Below are positions 51,704 to 60,160 of a stretch of 64,000 nt of DNA, piece after piece. The stretch is taken from NCBI GenBank assembly GCA_964356745.1, contig CAYHIW010000001.1, positions 1 to 64,000 of the forward strand, given 5' to 3'. The notes beneath the pieces are model-generated. The model worked only from the letters and a program-made list of their open reading frames with translations. It was not told the DNA's origin and searched no databases. Both the position numbers and the translations under genes were made by a program. This DNA is from CAYHIW01 sp964356745 (GTDB lineage Bacteria > Patescibacteriota > Microgenomatia > UBA1406 > GWC2-37-13). Every line of letters begins with the position of its first letter. Positions within the stretch are counted from its first letter, which is position 1.

Positions 51704-52717
51704 ATGAAACGTATTCGCGTTGGTCTCAATGGTTTTGGTCGTATTGGTCGAGCATTCACAAGAATCGCTTTGCTTCGAAATTCATTTGATATTGTCGCGA
51801 TTAACACACGCAAAACACCAACTAACTCACTCGCGTATCTCTTGCAATACGACTCTGTATATCGTAAGTTTGGAAAACCCGTAAAAGCTGAGGGAGATAT
51901 TCTGTCGGTAGGAGATGTCAAAATTCAAACAACATTAAGCCCTGATCCTGAGCAAATTCAGTGGGATAAATACCAAGTTGATGTGGTACTCGACGCAACG
52001 GGAGCTTTCAAAACAAAACAGGATCTGGGAAAACACCTCAAAGGATCGGTCAAAAAAGTTATCGTTACTGTTGATTCATCAGACCAGGAAGTTCCTCATA
52101 TTGTCATGGGAGTCAACGATGATAAGGTTGATTTCTCAACATGCAATATTGTTTCCAACTGTACCTGCACCACCAACTGCAGTGCGATCATGTTTAAAGT
52201 ACTCGATGATAACTTCAAAGTCTTGGGTGGATTCTTATCAACCACTCACGCATACACACAAACTCAAAATCTTCTCGATGATTAGGGCAAAACACCCGAT
52301 AGATCAAGAGCGGCGGCCCTTAATATTATCCCCACCACAACCGGTGCTGCACGTGCTATTGTCAAAACACTTCCTCATTTAGTAGGAAAGATTGACGGTA
52401 TTGCACTTCGCGTACCTGTCCCGACAGTCTCAATTTCTGTTGTTTCAGCAATTGTCGAAAAAACACCAACAGTAGACGAAGTAAACAATGCGTTTAAAAA
52501 TGCTAGCGAGACAACGATGAAAAATATTTTAGGGTATGAAAAAGAAGTACTTGTATCATCAGATTATATCGGCTCTCCCTATTCTTGTATTTTTGACGCC
52601 AACTATACAAAAATCGCGAATGGTCATCTCGTAAATATCTTTGGTTGGTACGATAACGAATGGGGATACTCAACCCGACTTGTTGATCTAATAGAAAAAA
52701 TCTCCGACTCCGTATGA
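51704..52717 (+). pseudogene. gap: Glyceraldehyde-3-phosphate dehydrogenase, split by an in-frame TAG
   Basis: 338 codons in one frame, the normal GAPDH length, broken by TAG at 52283-52285 (codon 194). Before it: GFGRIGR (10-16), the catalytic loop with C155 (TCTTNCSA) and H182 (THAYT). After it: SRAAALNIIPTTTGAARAI, LRVPVPTVS and WYDNEWGYS, all intact and without other lesions. A single base separates TAG from several sense codons. Either a point mutation or sequencing error, or read-through. TAG is a normal stop elsewhere here, so recoding is not general. Its end overlaps pgk by ATGA. Confidence 0.9.
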
Positions 52718-53892
52718 TCAAGTACATTGATGAGGTTGAGATTAAAAACAAACGCGTTTTGCTTCGAGTGGACTTTAATGTTGCCCTTACCAATCATTCT
52801 CATATTGCCGATGACTTTCGCATTCGTCAATCAATCCCAACAATAGTGCGTCTTAGTAATAATGGAAATATCGTTATATTAATCGCTCATCTTGGAGATC
52901 CTAAAGGTAGCGATAGAAATTTTTCTTTTCAGAATGTCAAAGAACGACTACAAACATTAATCCCAGAAAAAACAATTCATTTCATCAAAGATTTTCGATC
53001 TATTGAGGGAAAAAAAACGCTTGAGTCTTTAATGGCCGGCGACATTGTACTTCTTGAGAATATTCGTTTTTATCCCGAAGAAAAAAATAACGACAAAGCA
53101 TTCTCTCAGGAACTTTCATCACAAGCTGATTTATTTGTCAATGATGCGTTTGGAGTATCACATCGAAATCATGCTTCAATTGTTGGCATACCTCAGCTTT
53201 TGCCATCATGCGGCGGACTCCTTTTGAAAAAAGAGGTCGAGTCAATTTCCAAAGCAATTAACAATCCTCAAAAACCATACGTTGCACTTATTGGAGGAGC
53301 AAAGATTTCAACAAAATTACATCTACTCGATCGTCTCCTCGGACTTGCAGATACGCTTATTGTCGGAGGGGGTATCGCAAACACGCTTCTTGCAGCTCAA
53401 GGGCATCATATCGGTCGAAGTCTTGAAGAACCTCAAGAACACGAGCACGGTAAAAAACTTATTGAGTTAGCCAAACAGAAAAATACCGAATTAATTCTTC
53501 CGTTAGACGTAGTTGTTGCAGAACAAAAGGATACGGATCAAGTGATGGTTAAGAATATAAACGAGGTTCAAGAACGGGAATTTATTCTTGATATTGGACC
53601 TCAAACAGATGCTCATTACGCACTGTATATTGCTACGGCAAAAACAATAATCTGGAGTGGTCCTTTTGGATACATTGAAAACCCTTTATGTCGTCGGGGA
53701 ACTGATTTTATTTACTATTCTATTGCAGAAAATCAACAGGCAATATCAATTGTCGGTGGAGGCGAAACATTATCTGCCATTTCCAAGAAAGAACATTTGG
53801 AAAAAATCACCCATATCTCAACCGGTGGAAGCGCTATGCTTGAGTTCATCGAAAAAGGAAGTTTACCTGGACTTGATGCTCTATCTCACTAA
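52714..53892 (+). CDS. pgk: Phosphoglycerate kinase
   Basis: 392 residues. RVLLRVDFNVALTNHSHIADDFRI at the N-terminus binds 3-phosphoglycerate; ALIGGAKISTKLHLLDRL and the C-terminal SIVGGGETLSAI bind the nucleotide. It makes ATP from 1,3-bisphosphoglycerate. The ATG overlaps the gap stop, so the two glycolytic genes are translationally coupled; a break in gap would reduce this coupling. The last 12 bases overlap a convergent gene. Confidence 0.95.
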   Translation: MIKYIDEVEIKNKRVLLRVDFNVALTNHSHIADDFRIRQSIPTIVRLSNNGNIVILIAHLGDPKGSDRNFSFQNVKERLQTLIPEKTIHFIKDFRSIEGKKTLESLMAGDIVLLENIRFYPEEKNNDKAFSQELSSQADLFVNDAFGVSHRNHASIVGIPQLLPSCGGLLLKKEVESISKAINNPQKPYVALIGGAKISTKLHLLDRLLGLADTLIVGGGIANTLLAAQGHHIGRSLEEPQEHEHGKKLIELAKQKNTELILPLDVVVAEQKDTDQVMVKNINEVQEREFILDIGPQTDAHYALYIATAKTIIWSGPFGYIENPLCRRGTDFIYYSIAENQQAISIVGGGETLSAISKKEHLEKITHISTGGSAMLEFIEKGSLPGLDALSH

Positions 53893-54279
53893 CTCGACCA
53901 CACGATCAACTGGCTTAGGAGATTGCACTATTTTTGGATTTTTGGTTTCATCAATTGAAGGAAGTCGACTCTTACCAACAACATTATTTCCATCCATCCA
54001 GTAAACATCAAGATTTAAATGAGTGTTGTAATTCCAAAATGTCCTTGGTTGTTTAGTTGGAAATATAAATATCATCCCGTCTGCGTTCTCTAGTCTCTCG
54101 CGATTCATTAAGCCCACCCGCCACTCTTCGGAAGTTGTTGCGGTAAGAAGCTTGTACGCCTTACCCTCAATCTGCATTGTCATTTCTCGTGGTAACTCGA
54201 CGTTTCGAAAGTAGAAAATATGTACGATAACTGCAATACACCCGCCTAAGAAAAGGATAAAAAATATTTTATTACTCAT
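53881..54279 (-). CDS. DUF192 membrane-anchored protein
   Basis: 132 residues: membrane helix (5-24), then DUF192: EEWRVGLMNRERLENADGMIFIF, RTFWNYNTHLNLDVYWMD and KPVDRVVEL at the end. The family fold is known but its function is not. The ATG overlaps the stop of the aldolase gene. Confidence 0.85.
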   Translation of the reverse strand: MSNKIFFILFLGGCIAVIVHIFYFRNVELPREMTMQIEGKAYKLLTATTSEEWRVGLMNRERLENADGMIFIFPTKQPRTFWNYNTHLNLDVYWMDGNNVVGKSRLPSIDETKNPKIVQSPKPVDRVVELVR

Positions 54280-55088
54280 GCCTTCAGAACAATACTTGAT
54301 AGTTCTCGAAATCTACGCGGCAACTCTTCCCTTATAAACTGATTTCGTACGCTATCTATCTTGGTCATTGCCTCAGCCCATAAAGCGCGTCCTGCCAAAA
54401 ACCCACTAGCTCCGTGCTCCGTTGCAGTCTGTAATTGTTTTTTAAACTCTTCATACCCTATTCCTTTTGTTAAAAGAATCCATGGAGTTTTTTGTAATAA
54501 TTGAGTAATTGCGTCACACGAATGAGTATCGCCAGGAAATTCTAATTTAAAAACATCCGGGACGATTTTTGCCTCAAGAAATGCTGAAATCGAACGAGTG
54601 ATCATTTCGGATTTTACGCCTTCCCCATATGTTACAAATTCAAGAAAGAACGGAAGATTATATTTTTTGCAGTGGGCAAAAACATATTCGCCCGTATCTA
54701 TTTGACTCTTAAATGACTGATGTGTTGGATTAATCTGCAAAACTAATTTCACTCCACTTGCTCCAAGATTTTTAAGATACTCTACTTCGTATTCCAACTC
54801 TGTTGTTCTTCCGGTCGCGTCTTCCAAGTATCCTGATTTCTCAATACACAAGAGGAATAGCTTCTCGTGATGATCGCTATTTTGGTAAGCAGAAAATCCA
54901 TATTGAGGATCGATAAGAAGACCCGTCATGTCGTTATAAACACTTTGAATGAGTTGTTGTTTTAGACTAACGATTGTGCTGTCCGTATAATTTATTTTGT
55001 TTTTCTTAAGGGTTTCGACAAAACTACCTCTATGATCAAGTGCGAGCATGAGAAATTTCCCATCTTTCTGAAATGCCTGAAGATTCAT
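54276..55088 (-). CDS. Class I aldolase, LacD/tagatose-bisphosphate-type
   Basis: 270 residues from the ATG at 55088 (MNLQAF), with TACAAT 7 bases upstream. LMLALDHRGSF opens the barrel; LIDPQYGFSA, GASGVKLVL (likely phosphate/substrate Lys), PDVFKLEFPG (Schiff-base Lys) and GASGFLAGRALW follow, as in LacD/DUF2090-type aldolases. It may serve as the fructose- or tagatose-bisphosphate aldolase, which would fit the neighbouring gap-pgk genes. The substrate is not certain. Confidence 0.75.
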   Translation of the reverse strand: MNLQAFQKDGKFLMLALDHRGSFVETLKKNKINYTDSTIVSLKQQLIQSVYNDMTGLLIDPQYGFSAYQNSDHHEKLFLLCIEKSGYLEDATGRTTELEYEVEYLKNLGASGVKLVLQINPTHQSFKSQIDTGEYVFAHCKKYNLPFFLEFVTYGEGVKSEMITRSISAFLEAKIVPDVFKLEFPGDTHSCDAITQLLQKTPWILLTKGIGYEEFKKQLQTATEHGASGFLAGRALWAEAMTKIDSVRNQFIREELPRRFRELSSIVLKA

Positions 55089-55113
55089 GTACATTATTGT
55101 ACAGGAGAATATG

Positions 55114-55187
55114 TCGGGGTGGTGGGACTCGAACCCACGACCTCACGGTCCCAAACCGTGCATTCTAGCCAACTGAACTACACCCCG
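55114..55187 (-). tRNA. tRNA-Pro (anticodon TGG), CCA not encoded
   Basis: Acceptor CGGGGTG pairs with CACCCCG; anticodon stem CACGG/CCGTG with loop TTTGGGA (anticodon at 55153-55151); T arm closes GTGGG/CCCAC. The 3' end is followed by CAT, so CCA must be added by enzyme, unlike tRNA-Gln here. Confidence 0.93.
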
Positions 55188-55235
55188 TTATCGTGGCTAT
55201 ATTATACCTCATTTAACGACCTTGTTAGAATTTAA

Positions 55236-55241
55236 TACAAT
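55236..55241 (+). promoter_or_regulatory. -10 box TACAAT, 6 bases before the nuclease gene
   Basis: TACAAT, then six bases, then the ATG at 55248; leaderless start predicted for the nuclease-cutA unit. Confidence 0.5.
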
Positions 55242-55247
55242 AAGTAT

Positions 55248-55814
55248 ATGAAACTAACCAAGAAACAGAAAAAACTCGTACTACTTTTACTGATTTTCTG
55301 TGTCATCTCGATTTACAACTTAGCTATTCAAAAACCCACTCCAACTTCCACCACTCAACCTACTCAATCACCACTTTTGTACGATCGAGCAAAAGTGGTG
55401 AGAGTGATCGATGGAGATACAATTGAGATTGAAAATGGGGTTAAGGTTCGTTATATCGGAATCGATACACCCGAACTTCATCATCCAAAAAAATCAGTCC
55501 AGTGCTTTGGGAAAGAAGCTTTTGAAGAAAACAAAAAACTTGTTGAAGGGAAAGAGATACGACTTGAGAAAGACGTTTCAGAAACTGATAAATATAAAAG
55601 ATTATTACGATATATTTACGTTGATCCGCCAGCTGGTGGAGAATCGTCCCCTAGTGGAATACTCCTTAACGATTATTTGGTTCGTCAAGGATTTGCTCAC
55701 TCCTCAACCTTTCCGCCTGATGTAAAATATCAAGAACAATTTGTCGAAGCAGAGAAGGAAGCCCGCGCACAAAAACGTGGCCTTTGGAAGTCCTGTGCTA
55801 TACTTCTTCCATGA
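55248..55814 (+). CDS. Membrane-anchored thermonuclease (SNase/TNase-like)
   Basis: 188 residues: membrane anchor (8-26), Thr/Pro linker, then the staphylococcal nuclease fold with VVRVIDGDTIEI, RYIGIDTPEL (catalytic Asp/Arg region), TDKYKRLLRYIYV and a C-terminal EARAQKRGLWK. It is a calcium-dependent nuclease facing outside, plausibly for nucleotide scavenging. A GC-rich insert encodes PPAGGESSPSG in a surface loop. The stop overlaps the cutA start. Confidence 0.9.
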   Translation: MKLTKKQKKLVLLLLIFCVISIYNLAIQKPTPTSTTQPTQSPLLYDRAKVVRVIDGDTIEIENGVKVRYIGIDTPELHHPKKSVQCFGKEAFEENKKLVEGKEIRLEKDVSETDKYKRLLRYIYVDPPAGGESSPSGILLNDYLVRQGFAHSSTFPPDVKYQEQFVEAEKEARAQKRGLWKSCAILLP

Positions 55815-56122
55815 AGGCGTGTGTTCTTATGTTGACTTGTGCGAATAATACAGAGGCTGATGTAATTGCTGAAAAACTTCTTAATTCAAAACTTATTATC
55901 TGTGCGAAAAAAGTAGCGGTCTCGTCCCAATTTTATTGGAAAGGCTCACAAGAACACTCTGAAGAAATCTTAATGATTATGGATTCTGCAGAAGAATTAT
56001 TTGATAAAGTTGAGCAAGAAATACGAAATCATCACAGTTACGAAACCTTTAATCTTGTAGCACTTCCTGTAACGAAAACGTCAAAAGGAGTCTCCGACTG
56101 GATGACTGAAGGATTAAAGTGA
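55811..56122 (+). CDS. cutA: CutA1-like protein
   Basis: 103 residues from the ATG at 55811, overlapping the nuclease stop (ATGA). LMLTCANNTEADVIAEKLL, ICAKKV, SQFYWKGSQEHSEEILMIM and YETFNLVALPV are the CutA1 signature; the protein forms trimers and was linked to divalent-ion tolerance. Its last base abuts the zwf-gnd stop on the other strand. Confidence 0.92.
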   Translation: MKACVLMLTCANNTEADVIAEKLLNSKLIICAKKVAVSSQFYWKGSQEHSEEILMIMDSAEELFDKVEQEIRNHHSYETFNLVALPVTKTSKGVSDWMTEGLK

Positions 56123-58513
56123 TTATTTAGCCTTGTGTCCTCCGAACTGATTGCGAAGCGCGTTAATTACTTTTCCCTGAAAACTTGGTTTTTTTTGGCT
56201 AATGGTCCTTGCTTCAATAGCATCTTCAATCACTCTGACCGGGATTTTACTAGCTTTAGCAACGTCAACCGTCCAATCCGCCTCACCTTTAACGCGTGCA
56301 CCAGCTCCTCCACCACCAGAACCTGAAGTCCCTGATAATTCTTTCAATTCATTTCCGTATTCTTCAAATGCTTGCTCTAACCAATTAGTTAGTCGCGACT
56401 CAACGACACTTCCTTGATTATAAATTCTCGAAACTTGAGAGAGGTCTAAATTAAACTGGGATTGTTTTAGTATGTCAAATCCTTCAGCGATAGACTGCAT
56501 CATTCCGTACTCAATCCCGTTATGCACCATCTTGACAAAGTGTCCTGCGCCGATGCCTTCAAAAAATTCAACTGCCGCAGGTCCTGCAAGATCGTGCAGT
56601 AAGGGTAAGGTGTATTCGTAATGTTTTTTATCGCCTCCGACCATGAGACACCCTCCATTACGCGCACCCCCTGGACCACCAGAAAATCCAACATCAAAAA
56701 AAATAATTCCTTTTTTAGCAAGTTGCTTATGCCGACGAACGGTATCTTTGTAAAACGCGTTTGCAGCATCGATAACAATATCTCCTTTTTGCAAAAGAGA
56801 CTCTAATTGATTCAAAATATCATCGGTTGCCTGTCCTGCGGGCAACATCAACCAAATAACACGAGGAGCGACTAATTTACCAACTAGTTCTTTTAGGGAA
56901 AATGCTCCTGTGAGCTTTTCATTTTCAAGTTCTTTGGTTACAGAATCTGTACGATTCCAACCCACCACTTTCCATCCTTTTTCCAACAAACTTCGACTTA
57001 CATTTGCACCCATCTTACCCAAGCCCACAACTCCAACCTCTTTATGCATTCGCGAGGATTTTGAAATTTGGATTTTGAAATTTGAACTTTGTTTTAAAAT
57101 ATCGTCACTATCTGGTTCGTACTTCAACAACTCTGTTTCATTGCGATCCCAAGCGTGAACAATGGGATCAATATATCGCCACATTGCCTTGACTTCGTCT
57201 GTTGATAAAAATAACAATTGGCTTCCCTCGATACAATCGAGAAGCAACTTCTCATATTCTTCAACGTACTGTACTCGCTCCGATCGTTTTCTATAAACAA
57301 ACTCTAATTTTCTCTGCTCAATCTGCATCTCGAGCCCGGGTTTTTTGGATAGGAACTGTATTTCAATTCCCTCTTCGGGCTCAAGTGAAAACGTAATTTT
57401 ATCTTGCAAATGAGGGCCCCCAACTGGGCATAAACAAGGAGTTGCGTGTTTGAATGTAACAATAATATCTTTAATCTGGTCTTCCATACGCTTACCGCTC
57501 TCCATGGTGATCGGGACACCTCTCCATCGTGACGAGTTAAGAAACCCGCGTATTTTAAAATATGTTTCTGTTTTGGAATTCTTCTTGACATCTTTAATGT
57601 CTGTAAAACCTTCATGCTGTGCTCTTATGGTTTGTGAAATAATTTCATCTTTGGTTGGTGGAATCAAAGTCTGAAGTATCGCAGCTCTTTTCGTTCGTAC
57701 TGAATCGGCGGTAAAATCTTGCGGGTGCTCCATCGTAACAAACGCAAGCATCTGAAGAAGGTGATTTTGTCCCACGTCACGCAACGCTCCTAAACCATCA
57801 TAAAATATTCCCCGTTTTTCAACACCGATTTTTTCCCAAAGCCGAATGTCAATCTTTTCGATATATTTTGCGTTCCAGTTTTCTTCAAGAATATTATTAG
57901 AAAATCTAAAACTTAAAATGTTTTGCAACATTTCTTTAGCGAGATAATGATCAATACGATAAATCTGCTCTTCTCTAAACAGTTTCGCTAGTAGCAAATC
58001 TAGTTTCTCTGCGGTTTTTGCATCTTTACCAAATGGTTTTTCTACCAAAACTCTCGTCCAACCTTCATCCGGTCCACAAGGAATAGTGAGACCTGAATCA
58101 TGAAGATTGCGAAAGATGGTTTCGTAGTACTGAGGAGGAACTGCGGTATAAAACAGTTTATTTGAACACACTCTCCATTCACCGTCGATCTTACCCAGGT
58201 CTGTGGCAAGCTTATTATAGTCAGTAATACTGTCAAAGTGTCCTTGGTGATAGTAAAAATAATTGAGAAATTCTTCGGTAAGTTTTTTTTGAATTTTAAA
58301 CGTGTCATTCGTTTCAAGAATCTGAGTAACGTGTTTTTGAAATGCTTCACGAGTTAAGTCGCGCCTCGCAAAACCAACGACACGAAACATCTTGGGCAAC
58401 TTACCTTTAAGAAAGAGATTGTAAAGAGCAGGTGTGATTTTTTTTGTCATCAGGTCGCCTGTTGCTCCAAAAATCACCAAAACCGTAGGAATATTCTTTT
58501 TTACTTCATTCAT
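56123..58513 (-). CDS. zwf-gnd: Glucose-6-phosphate dehydrogenase fused to 6-phosphogluconate dehydrogenase
   Basis: 796 residues. Residues 1-475 are Zwf: FGATGDLMTKK (15-25), EKPFGKD (158-164), the active-site RIDHYLAKE (186-194, Ala where Gly is usual). Residues 490-796 are a short-type Gnd: VGLGKMG (496-502), GFSGGPGGARNGGCLMVGG and KMVHNGIEYGMM. The joint (476-489) is repeat-derived (QSSNFKIQISKSSR). A Gly/Ser-rich insert (SGSGGGGAGA) lies in the Gnd tail. The fusion would join steps 1 and 3 of the oxidative pentose phosphate path; lactonase (step 2) is not seen. TACAAT lies 11 bases upstream. Confidence 0.93.
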   Translation of the reverse strand: MNEVKKNIPTVLVIFGATGDLMTKKITPALYNLFLKGKLPKMFRVVGFARRDLTREAFQKHVTQILETNDTFKIQKKLTEEFLNYFYYHQGHFDSITDYNKLATDLGKIDGEWRVCSNKLFYTAVPPQYYETIFRNLHDSGLTIPCGPDEGWTRVLVEKPFGKDAKTAEKLDLLLAKLFREEQIYRIDHYLAKEMLQNILSFRFSNNILEENWNAKYIEKIDIRLWEKIGVEKRGIFYDGLGALRDVGQNHLLQMLAFVTMEHPQDFTADSVRTKRAAILQTLIPPTKDEIISQTIRAQHEGFTDIKDVKKNSKTETYFKIRGFLNSSRWRGVPITMESGKRMEDQIKDIIVTFKHATPCLCPVGGPHLQDKITFSLEPEEGIEIQFLSKKPGLEMQIEQRKLEFVYRKRSERVQYVEEYEKLLLDCIEGSQLLFLSTDEVKAMWRYIDPIVHAWDRNETELLKYEPDSDDILKQSSNFKIQISKSSRMHKEVGVVGLGKMGANVSRSLLEKGWKVVGWNRTDSVTKELENEKLTGAFSLKELVGKLVAPRVIWLMLPAGQATDDILNQLESLLQKGDIVIDAANAFYKDTVRRHKQLAKKGIIFFDVGFSGGPGGARNGGCLMVGGDKKHYEYTLPLLHDLAGPAAVEFFEGIGAGHFVKMVHNGIEYGMMQSIAEGFDILKQSQFNLDLSQVSRIYNQGSVVESRLTNWLEQAFEEYGNELKELSGTSGSGGGGAGARVKGEADWTVDVAKASKIPVRVIEDAIEARTISQKKPSFQGKVINALRNQFGGHKAK
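57058..57092. repeat. AT-rich repeat forming the Zwf-Gnd linker
   Basis: The run of TTTGAAATTTGGATTTTG and TTTGAAC units (an 18-base exact match to 49801-49818). It encodes SSNFKIQISK, the junction of the fused enzymes. Confidence 0.65.
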
Positions 58514-58531
58514 ACCAGCATATTATTGTAC

Positions 58532-58567
58532 ACTACTCCTCTTGACAGGAGGGAAAAAAGGAGTAGT
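58532..58567 (+). promoter_or_regulatory. Inverted repeat covering the Shine-Dalgarno of the CHRD-like gene
   Basis: ACTACTCCT (58532-58540) and AGGAGTAGT (58559-58567) are a perfect 9-base inverted repeat ending right at the ATG at 58568. The right arm contains the AGGAG ribosome site, and a second AGGAGGG lies in the loop. As RNA it would hide the start; as DNA it could be an operator between divergent genes. Confidence 0.5.
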
Positions 58568-59107
58568 ATGGGTTTTGGAACGTCTATGGAACCCGAAGCA
58601 GAACAAAAATCTTCGTCTTTAGTCCCACTCATCGTACTTATCGTAGTGGTTGCGATTGGATTCTTTCTTTACAATAACCAGCAAAAAAATAAAAAAGCTC
58701 AAGAAGAAGCTGCGATGACAAAGAGAGTCGTAGAACAAAAAGCTGTTGATGATAAGAAAAAAGAAGAGGATACGGTAAAAGCTAACACGATGGATATCAA
58801 CCTTCTTGAAGTTAAAGAAAGTAGTCAGAGCGGAACCGCAAAACTCACAGAAAATAAAGGCAAGCTCACGGTAGTCTTATCACTTTCTGGGGGTAAGTAC
58901 GCATCGCAACCCGCGCACATTCATGAAGGAGCATGCGAAAAACCAGGCAAAGTCGTTTACCCACTCACCAGTGTTGTAGATGGAGCCTCCGAAACCATAA
59001 TCGAAACCACTCTTAAAGATCTCAAAGACAATCTCCCCCTTTCTCTTAACGTCCATAAATCTCAAGCAGAACTTGCTGTTTATACTGCGTGTGGGGAATT
59101 GAAATAA
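58568..59107 (+). CDS. Membrane-anchored CHRD-like protein
   Basis: 179 residues from the ATG at 58568. One membrane helix (about 20-38), a Lys/Glu-rich coil, and a C-terminal beta domain with SGTAKLTENKGKLTVVLSLSG, PAHIHEGACEKPG and AVYTACGEL. This is close to CHRD / Cu-Zn SOD-like beta sandwiches, in which the HIHxG segment is typical; copper-zinc ligands are incomplete. Role unknown, probably extracytoplasmic. Confidence 0.65.
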   Translation: MGFGTSMEPEAEQKSSSLVPLIVLIVVVAIGFFLYNNQQKNKKAQEEAAMTKRVVEQKAVDDKKKEEDTVKANTMDINLLEVKESSQSGTAKLTENKGKLTVVLSLSGGKYASQPAHIHEGACEKPGKVVYPLTSVVDGASETIIETTLKDLKDNLPLSLNVHKSQAELAVYTACGELK

Positions 59108-59116
59108 ATCTTCGTG

Positions 59117-59122
59117 TAAAAT
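59117..59122 (+). promoter_or_regulatory. -10 box TAAAAT, 6 bases before the flavodoxin gene
   Basis: The box is followed by six bases and the ATG at 59129; a separate leaderless start after the CHRD-like gene is likely. Confidence 0.4.
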
Positions 59123-59128
59123 AAATGA

Positions 59129-59596
59129 ATGAACGTTCTTATTATCTATGCTACTTATTCTGGAGGCACTCTTCTTGCCGCAGAAGCAATTCAAGAAACG
59201 CTAAAAAAACAAAGCATTGATTCTCAGGTAAAAAACGTGAGAGACCTCACGGAAGAAGATGTGAAAAATCATTCTCACTTTATCTTTGGTTCCTGTACCT
59301 GGTTTGAAAATAAATTAGAAGGTCAACTTCATGGTGGATATGCAGATCTTATCGAACGCATTCCTACATTTACCATCGGTAACAAACAGTGTGCAGTCTA
59401 CGGACTTGGCGACAATAACATGTATGCGATCCATTTTTGCGAAGCTGCTGACCATCTTAAGAAATTTGTCGAAGATCACAACGGAGTTGTGGTAACTGAA
59501 CCTTTAAAGATCGATAGATTTTATTTTGAACAAGAAGAAAATACAAAAAAACTCAAAGACTGGGCAGAACAATTACCGACTCTTTTTACTGAGTAG
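59129..59596 (+). CDS. Flavodoxin
   Basis: 155 residues. The FMN phosphate loop is IYATYSGGTLLAAEAI (T/S-rich, residues 6-21), with GSCTWFENKLEGQLHGG near the isoalloxazine ring and GLGDNNMYAIHFCEAAD as the third flavin loop. A low-potential electron carrier. The last 11 bases overlap the convergent gene. Confidence 0.92.
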   Translation: MNVLIIYATYSGGTLLAAEAIQETLKKQSIDSQVKNVRDLTEEDVKNHSHFIFGSCTWFENKLEGQLHGGYADLIERIPTFTIGNKQCAVYGLGDNNMYAIHFCEAADHLKKFVEDHNGVVVTEPLKIDRFYFEQEENTKKLKDWAEQLPTLFTE

Positions 59597-60155
59597 TCGC
59601 AGAACCTGTTGCGGTTGGATTTTGATAAGTAAAATTACGTTGTAAGATTTCTTCGTCTGAAGACGCAATGCTACGAACCCGGAGATCTACTTTTTTTTGT
59701 CCAGACGAAAGATTATAAAGACAGATTGACTTATCGGTAAAGTCCGACCAACCTCCTCCATTGATTCGATATGTCCACACAACTCCACAATACTCACCAG
59801 CTTTATACGAGATGTCAATGCATACCGGGTCTTGTGTCACCGTCTGATTTTCTTGAGGGAAAAGAATGCTCACTGGCCCTACTTCTTTCTTGCAACTTAC
59901 TGCAGTTGTTTGAGGAATGGGTGTAATGGTAGGACTTTGATCGTTCTCGCCTTTTTGAACCTCAACGGGAATGATTGTCACGTTATTGCTCGAATCCGTC
60001 TTGTCTTTATTATTGCCTCCTTGTAAATTATTGAGATTTAGAATAATCACCGTAAGAAGTACCGGAATCGAAAGAAGAGCGGTAACCAACTCTATGTACT
60101 GTTTTTTATCAGGGAGCGTTTTATACCATTGTGTAAATCTTTCTTTATATGTCAT
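59586..60155 (-). CDS. Uncharacterised single-pass membrane protein
   Basis: 189 residues: a Lys/Asp-rich cytoplasmic N-terminus (1-22), a membrane helix (about 22-45), a long Ser/Thr/Pro linker, and an Ig-like beta domain (about 95-180) with DPVCIDISYKAGEYCGVVWTY and four Cys, likely disulfides. Common design for candidate phyla surface proteins. It follows PCD by 5 bases. Confidence 0.55.
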   Translation of the reverse strand: MTYKERFTQWYKTLPDKKQYIELVTALLSIPVLLTVIILNLNNLQGGNNKDKTDSSNNVTIIPVEVQKGENDQSPTITPIPQTTAVSCKKEVGPVSILFPQENQTVTQDPVCIDISYKAGEYCGVVWTYRINGGGWSDFTDKSICLYNLSSGQKKVDLRVRSIASSDEEILQRNFTYQNPTATGSATTQ

Positions 60156-60160
60156 GGTTA

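Noticed and set aside
52283..52285. Genome-wide reassignment of TAG to an amino acid
   Set aside because: TAG ends yidD (51284-51286), the DUF4012 gene (31844-31846) and the 35-codon gene (44271-44273) where homologues or context expect a stop.
52517..52717. A separate 66-codon gene after the amber stop
   Set aside because: It is the C-terminal part of GAPDH (WYDNEWGYS) in the same frame as the upstream part.
52624..52830. Minus-strand frames across the gap/pgk junction
   Set aside because: They mirror the conserved plus-strand enzymes and show no motif of their own.
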